From: Leptolyngbya sp. FACHB-60
GTDB lineage: Bacteria; Cyanobacteriota; Cyanobacteriia; Phormidesmidales; Phormidesmidaceae
Assembly: GCF_014695775.1 (NCBI RefSeq)
Contig: NZ_JACJOX010000074.1
Span: forward strand, 1-64,000
Direction of reading: 5' to 3'
Length of the DNA: 64,000 bases
This document shows, in pieces, positions 1 through 8,420 of this stretch. Numbering within the stretch: position 1 is the stretch's first letter; every line of letters begins with the position of its first letter. The notes below the pieces were generated by a model. The model had not been told where the DNA came from. It saw only the letters and a program-made list of their open reading frames with translations, and ran no database searches. Position numbers and translations under genes: made by a program.

Positions 1-54
1 CAATTCCCGCCCATTCTTTACAACCTGGAGGCTCTGGCAGTGAGGACAATCCAT
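1..54 (-). CDS. IS1-family transposase, InsA-like N-terminus (partial)
   Basis: The first 18 codons from the ATG at 54 read MDCPHCQSLQVVKNGREL. A CPHC zinc-ribbon half followed by VVKNGR is typical of the N-terminus of IS1 InsA proteins, which bind the terminal inverted repeats and, by programmed frameshift in most IS1 elements, are extended into the InsAB' transposase. The frame is open to the window edge. Only this stub is visible, so intactness and the frameshift site cannot be judged. Confidence 0.6.
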   Translation of the reverse strand, partial: MDCPHCQSLQVVKNGREL

Positions 55-95
55 GGCTCTGGAGTAGTTGCACTGCAACCATTTTACCCATCACC
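1..95 (-). mobile_element. End of an IS1-family insertion sequence (runs off left edge)
   Basis: Read on the minus strand, base 95 begins GGTGATG, the same seven bases that open the IS1 left inverted repeat. About 40 bases further in, at base 54, an open frame starts that looks like an IS1 InsA zinc-ribbon protein. The flanking host gene reads normally up to base 96 and then acquires foreign codons and a stop, which fits an insertion boundary at 95/96. The rest of the element and its other end lie outside the window, so family assignment rests on the 7-bp end and 18 codons. Confidence 0.6.
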
Positions 96-335
96 GTCTA
101 ACAGACCAGTGCCCGAACCAGCGGGGCGCTGATTATAGATAATGACATAGTCATTGTAATTTTGAGTAACGCTCCAGTGGTCTGGATAGTCGACAGAGAA
201 ACGTTGAGAGGCAACGGTTTCCTTCGTTCTGAAGATGATGCTCTCTTCCTTGGCTGGTTGGGCGATCGCTTGCACAGCACAGGTTGGCATGACTATCAGC
301 GATACACATAGGGCAAGAGATATTCGACTCAACAT
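84..335 (-). pseudogene. Secreted protein gene truncated by IS insertion
   Basis: The ATG at 335 opens a signal peptide (MLSRISLALCVSLIVMPTCA, then AQA-type cleavage) followed by a short exported domain containing FSVDYPDHWSV, a style seen in PsbP-like/DUF1795 cyanobacterial proteins. The frame stops after about 83 codons; its last residues (GDG) come from the first bases of the IS1-like element, so the original C-terminus is lost or displaced. A TTG 63 bases upstream could extend the N-terminus but would bury the signal peptide. Family assignment is tentative; the truncation is directly visible. Confidence 0.6.
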
Positions 336-586
336 AAGAAACTTCTCAACCAACGCTCTAATGCTAGGAACATCTAACTTATTCAATGGGTTCGGCAACT
401 CATCCGGGTTCTTAAATGACGCTTATGGAAACAGCCGCACGGCAGGTGTTAGTGGTTTGAAAGAATTCATAAGGACATCTTGCGTTACGGCCCACCCGGT
501 GATGAGCATAAAACCCAGCATCGCTATCCTCAGATGCAAAGCGGAGGCCGCTGCAACCCAAATAGCTGGCCCACAAGGTGAAACAA

Positions 587-1435
587 TTAGCTAACAACAG
601 CGGCATGGCGCTGGGTTGCGGCGTCAAAAATTGGCACCAAGCTATACCCCTCTGGTGTCCACTGCCAGAGTTCTTTCAGTTCTTTTGACGTGGGTTGCTG
701 GCCCAACCCTAGGCGGGCCAAAATAACGCGAATAATAACCTGGTTAAAGTGCTTGGGAAATCGATACTGCTCCTGAGCGTGATCTAGAAAAAAAGTTTTG
801 TAGTAGGTCTTTAAACTACCTTCCAGCTGGGAAATTTGCTCCAGAAAGGCTTTAACCTCCCCTAACCGATGCTGATGATGGGCTAACAGCAGTTCGGCGG
901 CATTGTTGAAATGCATGCCCTCGTCTTTAACCAGATGGTGGCCGATCTTCTGAATATTGGGCCCGAAATGTTGGTAATATTCGGCTAAATCTCGTCGGTA
1001 GGAATAGACGGAGCCAATCTCATCAAACATCAACGTCACCAGCAGCGTAAATTCGTCTTGCAGGGTGATTTGCAGCGGTTCAAAGTCATGAACCCGTTCT
1101 GAAAAGCAACAATCCATGTCAGCAAAACTTACCCCTGATAGGCTGTGATAGGTGCGTCGTAGGGCTTCGTAGTGCTTTAGTTCGTCGGTCAACCAGAGCC
1201 TCAGCATGGCCAGAAAGTCTGCTGACATGTCTGCCTGGCGCGACATCACATAGTCGTACAACGCTTGGGAGTCTCCTTCCGAGTAGACATCTCGACTGAG
1301 CAAGCTGCAAAAGTTTTGCCAAACCCCGTCGGGGGCATGGGCAAAATACTGTTCTGGAATGGAGTGATCGAGGGGAAGAACCTGATCTAAAACCCAATGG
1401 TTTTGCCCCAATTTAGGCCTGCATACCACCATCAT
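587..1435 (-). CDS. Ferritin-like diiron protein, third gene of YgiB/YgiC-like operon
   Basis: Predicted 282-residue soluble all-helical protein with two E-x-x-H motifs: DELKH (about residues 84-88) and DEGMH (about 171-175), plus DE at about 138-139. This is the ligand pattern of ferritin-like diiron carboxylate enzymes (oxygenases, desaturases, AurF-like). The substrate is unknown. I chose ATG 1435 because GAGGG lies just upstream; a GTG at 1444 is the alternative. It lies 50 bases downstream of the ATP-grasp gene and is probably co-transcribed, suggesting an oxidative step linked to that enzyme. It could also be a heme-oxygenase-like diiron protein; motif order alone does not separate these. 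Confidence 0.65.
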   Translation of the reverse strand: MMVVCRPKLGQNHWVLDQVLPLDHSIPEQYFAHAPDGVWQNFCSLLSRDVYSEGDSQALYDYVMSRQADMSADFLAMLRLWLTDELKHYEALRRTYHSLSGVSFADMDCCFSERVHDFEPLQITLQDEFTLLVTLMFDEIGSVYSYRRDLAEYYQHFGPNIQKIGHHLVKDEGMHFNNAAELLLAHHQHRLGEVKAFLEQISQLEGSLKTYYKTFFLDHAQEQYRFPKHFNQVIIRVILARLGLGQQPTSKELKELWQWTPEGYSLVPIFDAATQRHAAVVS

Positions 1436-1485
1436 TGCCCTCACCCGTAAAAAGACTACAGCCTGGCCTCGGTCTAAACCTCGAT

Positions 1486-2832
1486 CTAAATACCGGCAAT
1501 ATAGAGCCCGTCGTCGGAGACAATGTGGGGAATGATCAGGCAGTGGCGTCCTGTAATGCGCGAGGTGTCTCCCCGCAGGATGATGCCCGCTGCCTCGCCG
1601 TTGATGACCCAGCTACCGACCATGTAGTGGTAGCCAAAGGCCTGGGGAAGTTCGATATAGTCCTGAATGACAAACCCTTCTGAACCGTAGCCCAGGGCAT
1701 CCCGTTTTTCCAGTTCACCGACTCCTGTTTCAATCGAGGTGCCTACCCCCTCTAGCCCCAGCATGGGCTTCTTAACGTGCATTTCCAACATCAGCTTCGT
1801 GGCCTCGGGCGACACGTCGCTGTCGAAGTAGGTTGCTAACAAATAGGGGCGATAGTCAGAGGCTTTGAACTGGTCCCACATGAAGGCCATGGCCCCCTTA
1901 TTAGAGAGCACTTGCTTCCAAAGGGGTTCGAGCACCTTTACGTCTCCGGACTCTAGGCGATGGGCCAGGGCAGGGGTTGCTTGGGTGTTGGCCATGTCGT
2001 TCTGAATGTCAGACCAGTCGTAGATTTTCCACAGCACTGGAATGCGATCGTTAACGTGGTCGACGAAGTAGCCTTCCTCATCTAGCCCCAGCCCCCGCTG
2101 CACCTCCTGGCCCTGTTCATCTTGAAGGCCCCGTAGGTAGACAATTTGGGTGTAGATGTCGCTATCCACTTCGTCATGGAGGATCTGGATCAGCTGCATG
2201 GCCATTTCTAGATCTTCCTCTAGGTTCTCATCGACTAGGAAGGAGATACCCGTTTGGCGCAGGTTATAGGCCTCAGCAATGCGCCGCCATTGACCAGCCA
2301 CCATATCCCAAAATTCGTTGAACTGACTGGCGTCGTTGGGCAGGGGAAACGAACTGGTCTGTTGGTTGCGCTTGTAGTCAACCAACCAGTTCCACTGATA
2401 AATGGTTTCTGCCCCTAGCAGCGGCGTCTCACCGTTGATTTCGATCAGCTTGATCTGGCCCGCTTCGGTGACCACCAGATCAAATCGGGTGCAGAGGGAG
2501 AGGTCCTCTACCGGATCGGTGCGATCCCAGCTGGCCTTAATTGCTGGCCAGTAATCGGGGCGAATTTGCAAGGTGGCTAAACGCCGATCGACATCCCCCG
2601 GTTGGTGGTCGGTAAAGAACCAGTCTAGAAACTCTACGCACATCTGCCACAGTTGCTCGGTGGCGGCTGCGATCGCAGTTTCTTCCTGCGTATCAAACTG
2701 CAAGGCAAAGGGCTGGGGCAGGGCCTCTACCCAATACTGCTGCTTTGGATCGCTCAATACCTCAGTTTGGTATGCGTTGGCTTGGATGTGCTCCTGCCAA
2801 TTGCGACGTCGGACTACCTTGAAGGGTCTCAT
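1486..2832 (-). CDS. Glutathionylspermidine synthase-family ATP-grasp enzyme (YgiC-like)
   Basis: 448 residues, the size of single-domain glutathionylspermidine-synthase C-terminal homologues (YgiC/YjfC). Visible signatures are EINGETP (131-137), a metal/ATP-site segment, and KPMLGLEGVGTSI (about 355-367), matching the K-P-x-x-G-x-E-G nucleotide loop of the family, followed by IQDYIEL. The N-terminal amidase domain of true Gsp synthetases is absent, so it should form amide bonds rather than hydrolyse them; the actual substrates are unknown. It starts 6 bases after the YgiB-like lipoprotein gene, as ygiB-ygiC are paired in E. coli. Family confident, reaction unknown. Confidence 0.85.
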   Translation of the reverse strand: MRPFKVVRRRNWQEHIQANAYQTEVLSDPKQQYWVEALPQPFALQFDTQEETAIAAATEQLWQMCVEFLDWFFTDHQPGDVDRRLATLQIRPDYWPAIKASWDRTDPVEDLSLCTRFDLVVTEAGQIKLIEINGETPLLGAETIYQWNWLVDYKRNQQTSSFPLPNDASQFNEFWDMVAGQWRRIAEAYNLRQTGISFLVDENLEEDLEMAMQLIQILHDEVDSDIYTQIVYLRGLQDEQGQEVQRGLGLDEEGYFVDHVNDRIPVLWKIYDWSDIQNDMANTQATPALAHRLESGDVKVLEPLWKQVLSNKGAMAFMWDQFKASDYRPYLLATYFDSDVSPEATKLMLEMHVKKPMLGLEGVGTSIETGVGELEKRDALGYGSEGFVIQDYIELPQAFGYHYMVGSWVINGEAAGIILRGDTSRITGRHCLIIPHIVSDDGLYIAGI

Positions 2833-2838
2833 AAGCGA

Positions 2839-3606
2839 CTACTTTCCACCCCTACCCGTACTTTTGAAGGTTGAGCCAAATCCCTGGCTGCTGCGGCCGG
2901 TAATGGTGCCCCTAGCTGCGGTACCCGTGGGTCGTTGGGGTGCGGCTACGCTGGTGTGGCGCGGCACCGACACCGGCCCTGGACGGGTTTGGGGAACGGT
3001 GCGTCCGAAGGGGGTGACCACCTGCCCTGGCTGACTGCTGCGGAAGACGGTATGGGGTTGATAGACGCTGCGGTTGCTGCCGCCAAAATTGAGATAGACA
3101 AAGCTCGGGGAACTGTAGGGGTAAAGATAGGTGCCGCCATAGGCCGGCCGGTACCCATTGGCTTCAGCGTTTGCGGGCGTAGTTTCGCACTGCACACCCT
3201 CGGCCTGGCAGTCTGCCAGGCTGGAATATACCGGAGCGGTGCGATCGTGTTCCTGCAGGGCCGCCTGCATCTGTGGTTCGCAGTCTTCGACCTGCATTAC
3301 TGGGGGAGTGGGGGGTTGGGCCAGTTGATTCTGCTGGTGGGCCTTAAGTAAGACTTGATATTCTTGCTGCTGTTGGGTAATGTCGGCTTCGCATTGCTCC
3401 GTGGTTTCGTAGAACACCGCCGGAATCTCCTCGTCGGCGTTTTGGTCGGTGGTAGTGCTGCTACTGCTCGATGTTTGGGTAGACGGTCCGCCACACCCAG
3501 CCAGCAAAGAAGCAAACACCGCCGTCAGAACTAAACTGCTGTGGAGCTGCTGTCGATAGATAGAGCGGATTTGCAGAGGCTGGGAATTGGGTTTTGGATA
3601 TGCCAT
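2839..3606 (-). CDS. YgiB-like (DUF1190) lipoprotein
   Basis: 255 residues. An N-terminal hydrophobic stretch ends in SLLAGCG (lipobox), so the protein is probably lipid-anchored. The middle carries two Cys-containing segments around AEC/QCEAD and DRTAPVYSSLADCQAEG, the latter very like the ERTAPKYATREDCVAEFG region of E. coli YgiB. The C-terminal half is rich in Gly, Pro, Ser, Thr and Arg and ends GFGSTFKSTGRGGK, again like YgiB. It is first of three close minus-strand genes with the YgiC-like enzyme and the diiron protein. Function of YgiB is not established; a cell-envelope role is inference. Confidence 0.7.
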   Translation of the reverse strand: MAYPKPNSQPLQIRSIYRQQLHSSLVLTAVFASLLAGCGGPSTQTSSSSSTTTDQNADEEIPAVFYETTEQCEADITQQQQEYQVLLKAHQQNQLAQPPTPPVMQVEDCEPQMQAALQEHDRTAPVYSSLADCQAEGVQCETTPANAEANGYRPAYGGTYLYPYSSPSFVYLNFGGSNRSVYQPHTVFRSSQPGQVVTPFGRTVPQTRPGPVSVPRHTSVAAPQRPTGTAARGTITGRSSQGFGSTFKSTGRGGK

Positions 3607-3854
3607 AGAGTCTTGCTAGAGCCGTGAGCCGTCATTCGAGCTTTCCCACTATAGCCAGCCCACTTAATAGGATCAGGCAATAATAGATTCCTGCAACAAA
3701 CTCTGAAAGGTTGTCTAAAACCCATGAACCCAGGGGAATGGGAGATTAAGAGATACGTTTGCGGAGGAATGTGACCGTTTCAATCAGATTGCTGGAGCAT
3801 TTCTAGAACGCATCCGCTTGAGAATCGCTGTGGGTGGATAATTCGGCGTGAAGA

Positions 3855-4400
3855 CTAAGTCACAGCCAATAAGCTGGCCAGGTCGAGCTGAATCTTTGTG
3901 TCAATTAAGATGGTCTCACTCAGAGCTAGTCGCTCTCCAGTGATCCAAACAGCCTGGGGCTGAAACCGATAGAGCCGTCGAGGAGAAGGAGCAAGATAGT
4001 CAGCAGGCGATCGCTGTTGGCCCTTGGCCGCTCGTTTTAGCAGCAGGGAAATGACTTGCTCCACATCCTCTGTTTCTACTTCAGCCGCAGTGCCAGAGAG
4101 ATAGAGCCCCTGGCCCTGGCCCTCTTCTCGATCTGTACTGTAGATAGCGATCGCTGCCCGGCCCTGGTTGGCATAGAGGTTTTGGGAGTGCTGGGCCACC
4201 ATTGCAGAAGACCAGTACAAATTCCAGTCAGAATCGTAGGTAAAAAAGAGTGGAGAGACCCAGGGCATGCCATCGGCGGAGCTGGTAGAAAGGGCGCCGT
4301 AGATAGTGCTCTCAAGGATTTGTCGCGCCCTGGTAATGACCTCTGGGGTCTGACCATCAGCAGTATTGACCCAGCCGTTCTCAGCCGTAGCAATAGACAT
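3855..4400 (-). CDS. Pyridoxamine 5'-phosphate oxidase-family FMN-binding protein
   Basis: 181 residues with the split-beta-barrel layout of the PNPOx-like flavoproteins: an N-terminal helix, then IYGALSTSSADGMPWVSPLF, then WNLYWSSAMVAQHSQNL and VAIYSTDREEGQ-type strands. True PdxH is longer with a conserved C-terminal arginine motif that I do not see, so this is more likely a general stress/F420-or-FMN-type reductase or heme-utilisation relative than the vitamin B6 enzyme. It stands alone, separated by about 250 bases from the YgiB operon and about 520 from ssb. Confidence 0.7.
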   Translation of the reverse strand: MSIATAENGWVNTADGQTPEVITRARQILESTIYGALSTSSADGMPWVSPLFFTYDSDWNLYWSSAMVAQHSQNLYANQGRAAIAIYSTDREEGQGQGLYLSGTAAEVETEDVEQVISLLLKRAAKGQQRSPADYLAPSPRRLYRFQPQAVWITGERLALSETILIDTKIQLDLASLLAVT

Positions 4401-4923
4401 GGTTTGCAGCCCTCTGGCAAAAACTCTATTCAGAATAAGGCGCTTTGCTGGCTCATTGGTTGAACCTCATAGCCCTCAACAAACTGAGGTGATATTTTTC
4501 GAGAGCAACACGAGTCTGTTCCCCAATTTCCTGCGCTATATAAACATTCTGCGATTCAAGACTACTATCGCCTCTAGCCAAGCAAGAGGACATATTCATT
4601 GGGTTAGGAATTAGCAATTCATCTCCATCTAACAAAACTGGAGTTGGTCACCGGATGGATGAGTAATAGTCTCAACGCGCATAGGGAACAACCCTAAATC
4701 ATGACAAAAATCTAATTGTGATGAACTTCTTCGTCAAACCTTCTCTCGTGGCAGTTTTGGGCGTCTAACTTTACAAAAAAGTATTGCACAAGATTCTTAC
4801 CGAAAAAAGACGTCTACAGCTTTACACTCTGCAAACGTCTTTCTCAAGCCTCAATTGAAGGTATATCAGTGCTTTAGCCTTTTTCCTTCGTTCACCAACT
4901 TTACACTTTTCCTTTTATGCAGT
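4401..4923. other. Gene-free interval (523 bases)
   Basis: AT-richer than its surroundings. Contains the upstream region of the flavoprotein gene and the 3' region of ssb with a terminator-like hairpin (4806-4842). A 60-codon minus-strand frame at 4453-4635 has no recognisable start signal or motif and I do not call it a gene. Confidence 0.5.
4806..4842 (-). terminator. Rho-independent terminator downstream of ssb
   Basis: Arms AAAGACGT (4806-4813) and ACGTCTTT (4835-4842) are perfect complements. Read on the minus strand, downstream of the ssb stop at 4924, the second arm runs into TCTTTTTT, a classical T-tract. The 21-base loop is long but can pair further (GCAG with CTGT). Confidence 0.5.
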
Positions 4924-5391
4924 TCAGAAAGGAATATCGTCGTAGCTGGGGGCAGGGGTAGAGGGCGGCGGGGTTACTGGAGTTGCCGGGGCCGCTGGGC
5001 GAGCGGCTGCCGGGCGGGAGGCCGCCGGACTAGGCGTGGCTGCAGGAACCGCTACGGCGGCTGGGGGAGCCATGGGCATGGTGTTGAGATCGCCCACCGC
5101 GTAGATGCGCTGCACAGTCATTTCGACCTGCTTTTCTTTGTAGCCCTGGGGGCTATCGACCACGTTCATCGCCAGACGGCCTTCCAGCAGCACTCGCTGG
5201 CCCGCCTGGTACTGGGCCTGAATGTCTTGGGCTAGGTTGCCCCAGCCAACCACCTTCATCTGTGAGGAGGGGTCGCCCTCTTTTAGCCCTGGAAACTGAA
5301 CCACGAACTCGGCTACGGGAGTTTGGTTGTCGGAGGTGTAGCGCAGCTGGGGCGCCTGCACGATCTCGGCCATTAGCAGGCAATTGTTCAT
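4924..5391 (-). CDS. ssb: Single-stranded DNA-binding protein
   Basis: 155 residues. An N-terminal OB fold (MNNCLLMAEIVQAPQLRYT, later AEFVVQFPG and KVVGWGNLAQ) is followed by a flexible Pro/Ala-rich linker (about residues 108-148) and the acidic SSB tail DDIPF, which recruits replication and repair partners. The fold matches the short cyanobacterial SSB/Ssb-like form. Its ATG overlaps the stop of the upstream sugar-nucleotide gene in an ATGA, implying translational coupling. Another ssb copy may exist elsewhere in the genome. Confidence 0.9.
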   Translation of the reverse strand: MNNCLLMAEIVQAPQLRYTSDNQTPVAEFVVQFPGLKEGDPSSQMKVVGWGNLAQDIQAQYQAGQRVLLEGRLAMNVVDSPQGYKEKQVEMTVQRIYAVGDLNTMPMAPPAAVAVPAATPSPAASRPAAARPAAPATPVTPPPSTPAPSYDDIPF

Positions 5392-7919
5392 AGCGGCATG
5401 GGCTCCTTGATCCCCTGTTCTTTCTCAATAAAGGTTTGGACGTGCTGCTGGTATTTGGCTAGGGTGCAGTCGAGCCACTCGCGGCTCTGGCTGTTGCCAT
5501 AGATATGTACTAGGGGCTCGCCCGCGTCGGGCAGCACCAGCACCCAGTCATCGGGGTTGTCACCTAAGATTTTAACGCCGTCGATCAGCTCTAAACGCTC
5601 GGGCGGATTATTTTCTACCAAATAGCGCATCAGGGCACCTTTGACGGTCCAAGGGCAGCGCAGGGTTTGCATACGGTAGGCCATGCGAGGCAGGTCTGAC
5701 CAGATCTGGCCGAGCGATCGCTGCTGCAGGCTCAAAATCTCAATCAGCTTAGCAATGCAGAACATGGCGTCGAAGCCGGGGTGCAGCTCGGGGAAGATAA
5801 AGCCCATTTCGCCGCTGCCGCCCAGCACCACATTGGGGTTGCTCTGGCAGGCTTCCATTAAAGCGGTGGGGTTGGCCTTGGTGCGAATCACTCGACCGTC
5901 GTGGCGGCGGGCAATGTGCTCGATCGCCCCCGACGTGTGCACCGGCACCACAATGGTGCCGCGCGGGTGGGTGGTCAGCATCATGTGGGCCATCAGCGAG
6001 GTCAGCACTTCGCCGCGGATGCGGGTGCCCACCTCATCGACGAGAATCAGCTGTTCACCGTTGGCCGACACCTGGGCGCCAAAGGTGGCCCGCAGCGCCT
6101 GCACCACTTGACCGAGCTGGCTGAGCATTACCTCGCGCTCGTCGTTAGAGAGGGCCACCTGGCGCAGGCTGGCGTTGAGTACCACTGCGTCGCAGTCAAA
6201 CTTGCCGAGAATCTGTGGCAGCACCGCTCCGGACACGGCGTAGAGGTAGTCGATCACCACTTTGGCCTGGCTATTGGTGACGGCCTCGATGTTGAGGTGC
6301 TTCTCAAAGGCGATGGTGTAGGTGGAGACTACATCGGTGGGGTTGGTGACGGTGCCGATTTCGTGAACGGGCGCTCGCCGCAGATCTTCTTTAAAGTAGG
6401 CACCCTCAATTTTCTTCTCTTTGCCCTTAGAGATATCGATGCCTTTCTCGTCAAAGAATTCGATTAGCACATAGTCGGGGCGATCGGGGTGCAGCCGCAC
6501 GTGAATGCCCCCAGCAACGCCCATCGCCGCCAACATGCTGCGGGCCACCGGAATCGCCGTCGCCTCCAGGTTTTGGATGTTGATGCCGACGGACATCAGG
6601 CCTGCGATCAGCGATCGCGACACCATGCGCGAAATGCTGCGCTGGTCGCGCGAGACCGTGACGTGGGAGCCGGGCTTGAGGGTTGACCCGTAGGCTGCCC
6701 CCAGCTTGACCGCAAACTCGGGGGTAATGTCGATATTGGCCAGCCCGGCCACCCCCCGCTGGCCAAATAGATTGCGCTGCGCCGTGTTGCCCCAGATAAG
6801 GTTAATGTTCAACGTTGCACCTGACTCGATTTGCTTGCTCGGCCAGACTCGCACGCCGGGGCTGATTTGCGCCTCTTCGCCCACCGTCGATAGAGGGCCA
6901 ATCACCGCCCCCTCCAGCACGTGGGAGCGGCGGTCAACCCGCGCCCCTCGGGCAATGGTGCAGGCCCGCAGGTGCACTTCATCACCCACGATCGCGCCAT
7001 TCCAGACGATCGGTCGCTTGAGGTCGGCATCGCAACCAATGGTGACGTTATCACCGATCACAGTGCCCGGTTCGAGCACCGTGCGGGCACCGATGCGGCA
7101 GTTGTTGCCAATCATCACCGGCGGCTGAATCTGAACCGTTGAATCTATCTGGGTATTGTCACCGATCCACACGCCAGGAGATGTCTCAGGGTATGCATAA
7201 TTGACCATCACTTTGCGGTGCAAGGCGTCGTACTGGGCTTCGCGGTAGGCCTCCAGGTGGCCGACATCGCACCAGTAGCCGTCGGCCACGTAGCCATAAA
7301 TGGGTTCCCCCTTCTCCAGCAACAGGGGAAACAGATCCGTGGAGAAGTCAGACTCTTCGTTGTCGGGCAGGTAGTCGAGCACCTCGGGTTCAAGAATGTA
7401 GGTGCCGGTATTCACCGTGTCAGAAAAAATTTCGCTGGTGGAGGGCTTTTCTAAGAACCGCTTGATGCGGCCCGCTTCGTCGGTAATCACCACACCAAAG
7501 TCGACGGGGTTAGGCACCCGAGTCAGCACCAGGGTGGCCTTAGCGCCCGTTTGCCGGTGAAATGCGATCGCCGCTTTGAGGTCAAAGTCGGTGACGCTGT
7601 CGCCGCTAATCACCAAAAACGTGTCGGTGAGCAGGTCGGCAATATTCTTGACGCAGCCCGCCGTGCCCAGGGGTTGGTCTTCTTCGACGGCGTAGGTCAT
7701 CTGCACGCCAAAATCGCGGCCGTCGCTAAAGTAGTTGCGCATCACATCGGGCAGGTAAAACAGGGTGGCAATTACCTCATCAATGCCGTTGCGCTTGAGC
7801 AGGTTGACGATGTGTTCGGCAATGGGGCGGTTGAGAATCGGCACCATGGGCTTGGGCAAGTCACAGGTTAGAGGCCGTAAACGGGTTCCTGAACCACCGG
7901 CCATTAGCACTGCGCGCAT
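5388..7919 (-). CDS. Mannose-1-phosphate guanylyltransferase / phosphomannomutase-like fusion
   Basis: 843 residues from ATG 7919, preceded by AAGGAG six bases upstream (an upstream ATG at 7943 lacks this). Domains: nucleotidyltransferase (1-235) with MRAVLMAGGSGTRLRPLT and LPKPMVPI; left-handed beta-helix hexapeptide repeats (about 245-370); phosphohexomutase-like region (about 385-835). The NTP-transferase should make an NDP-sugar such as GDP-mannose for polysaccharides or glycosylation. The mutase part appears catalytically dead: no SHNP phosphoserine loop, and VSANGEQLILVDE stands where DGDGDRLILVDE is expected, while the sugar loop GEMGF is kept. It may act as a sensor or scaffold. Overlaps ssb by 4 bases. 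Confidence 0.85.
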   Translation of the reverse strand: MRAVLMAGGSGTRLRPLTCDLPKPMVPILNRPIAEHIVNLLKRNGIDEVIATLFYLPDVMRNYFSDGRDFGVQMTYAVEEDQPLGTAGCVKNIADLLTDTFLVISGDSVTDFDLKAAIAFHRQTGAKATLVLTRVPNPVDFGVVITDEAGRIKRFLEKPSTSEIFSDTVNTGTYILEPEVLDYLPDNEESDFSTDLFPLLLEKGEPIYGYVADGYWCDVGHLEAYREAQYDALHRKVMVNYAYPETSPGVWIGDNTQIDSTVQIQPPVMIGNNCRIGARTVLEPGTVIGDNVTIGCDADLKRPIVWNGAIVGDEVHLRACTIARGARVDRRSHVLEGAVIGPLSTVGEEAQISPGVRVWPSKQIESGATLNINLIWGNTAQRNLFGQRGVAGLANIDITPEFAVKLGAAYGSTLKPGSHVTVSRDQRSISRMVSRSLIAGLMSVGINIQNLEATAIPVARSMLAAMGVAGGIHVRLHPDRPDYVLIEFFDEKGIDISKGKEKKIEGAYFKEDLRRAPVHEIGTVTNPTDVVSTYTIAFEKHLNIEAVTNSQAKVVIDYLYAVSGAVLPQILGKFDCDAVVLNASLRQVALSNDEREVMLSQLGQVVQALRATFGAQVSANGEQLILVDEVGTRIRGEVLTSLMAHMMLTTHPRGTIVVPVHTSGAIEHIARRHDGRVIRTKANPTALMEACQSNPNVVLGGSGEMGFIFPELHPGFDAMFCIAKLIEILSLQQRSLGQIWSDLPRMAYRMQTLRCPWTVKGALMRYLVENNPPERLELIDGVKILGDNPDDWVLVLPDAGEPLVHIYGNSQSREWLDCTLAKYQQHVQTFIEKEQGIKEPMPL

Positions 7920-8237
7920 AGAGTCTCCTTGCTGCGTAAACATTCCTGATGGGGTTGCCCTAGACTAGCTAGGGCTCTCAACCAAACACTGACCACAACC
8001 ATCGACAGGGATATCTATAACATTACTCTGGCATTGAGCCACTCAAAGATAGACTAGAGTAAATGCAAACGATTTATGCTCTGTCACGGATGAGATCTGC
8101 TTTGCTCTGCCACGACCGTTCTCTGCCGCCGCACCTCGGGGAGCAAACGTTTGGAAAAGTAAGGCAATGGCGGGCAACCGGGGGCAACGTTGGTATTGTA
8201 GAAGCATAGGTGAACCGGGTAGGAAGGAGCAGTGACT
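7920..8237. other. Gene-free divergent promoter interval (318 bases)
   Basis: Lies between the divergent fusion-protein gene and the small membrane-protein gene. It must hold both promoters, but I could not pick out convincing -35/-10 pairs. No RNA gene or repeat seen. Confidence 0.4.
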
Positions 8238-8420
8238 ATGGGTACATTGATCGTGCTTTTGTTGGCCGGTATTTATGGCGGTGGGGCCTTTAAGTTTTGG
8301 ACGGGGTTCAACCGCACCAACTTTACCGATGGCAAGGTAAAGTTCACTCTGCTATGGCCGCTGTTTTTGGCTCTCAACAAGTCGTACCGCCAAAACTTTA
8401 GCCGGGCGTTGAAAGGATGA
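8238..8420 (+). CDS. Small conserved membrane protein
   Basis: 60 residues: MGTLIVLLLAGIYGGGAF forms one N-terminal membrane segment, followed by KFWTGFNRTNF, a second hydrophobic stretch (LLWPLFLAL) and a basic tail (NKSYRQNFSRALKG). Start chosen at ATG 8238 because AGGAAGGAGC lies about 8 bases upstream; a GTG at 8232 is possible. Function unknown. Its stop overlaps the methyltransferase start as ATGA, so the two are co-translated and may work together. Confidence 0.7.
   Translation: MGTLIVLLLAGIYGGGAFKFWTGFNRTNFTDGKVKFTLLWPLFLALNKSYRQNFSRALKG

Noticed and set aside
412..627. 71-codon minus-strand frame overlapping the end of the diiron gene
   Set aside because: No RBS, no motif, and it overlaps the real gene's end in another frame.
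4453..4635. 60-codon minus-strand frame in the gap before ssb
   Set aside because: No recognisable domain or convincing start; sequence is AT-rich intergenic.
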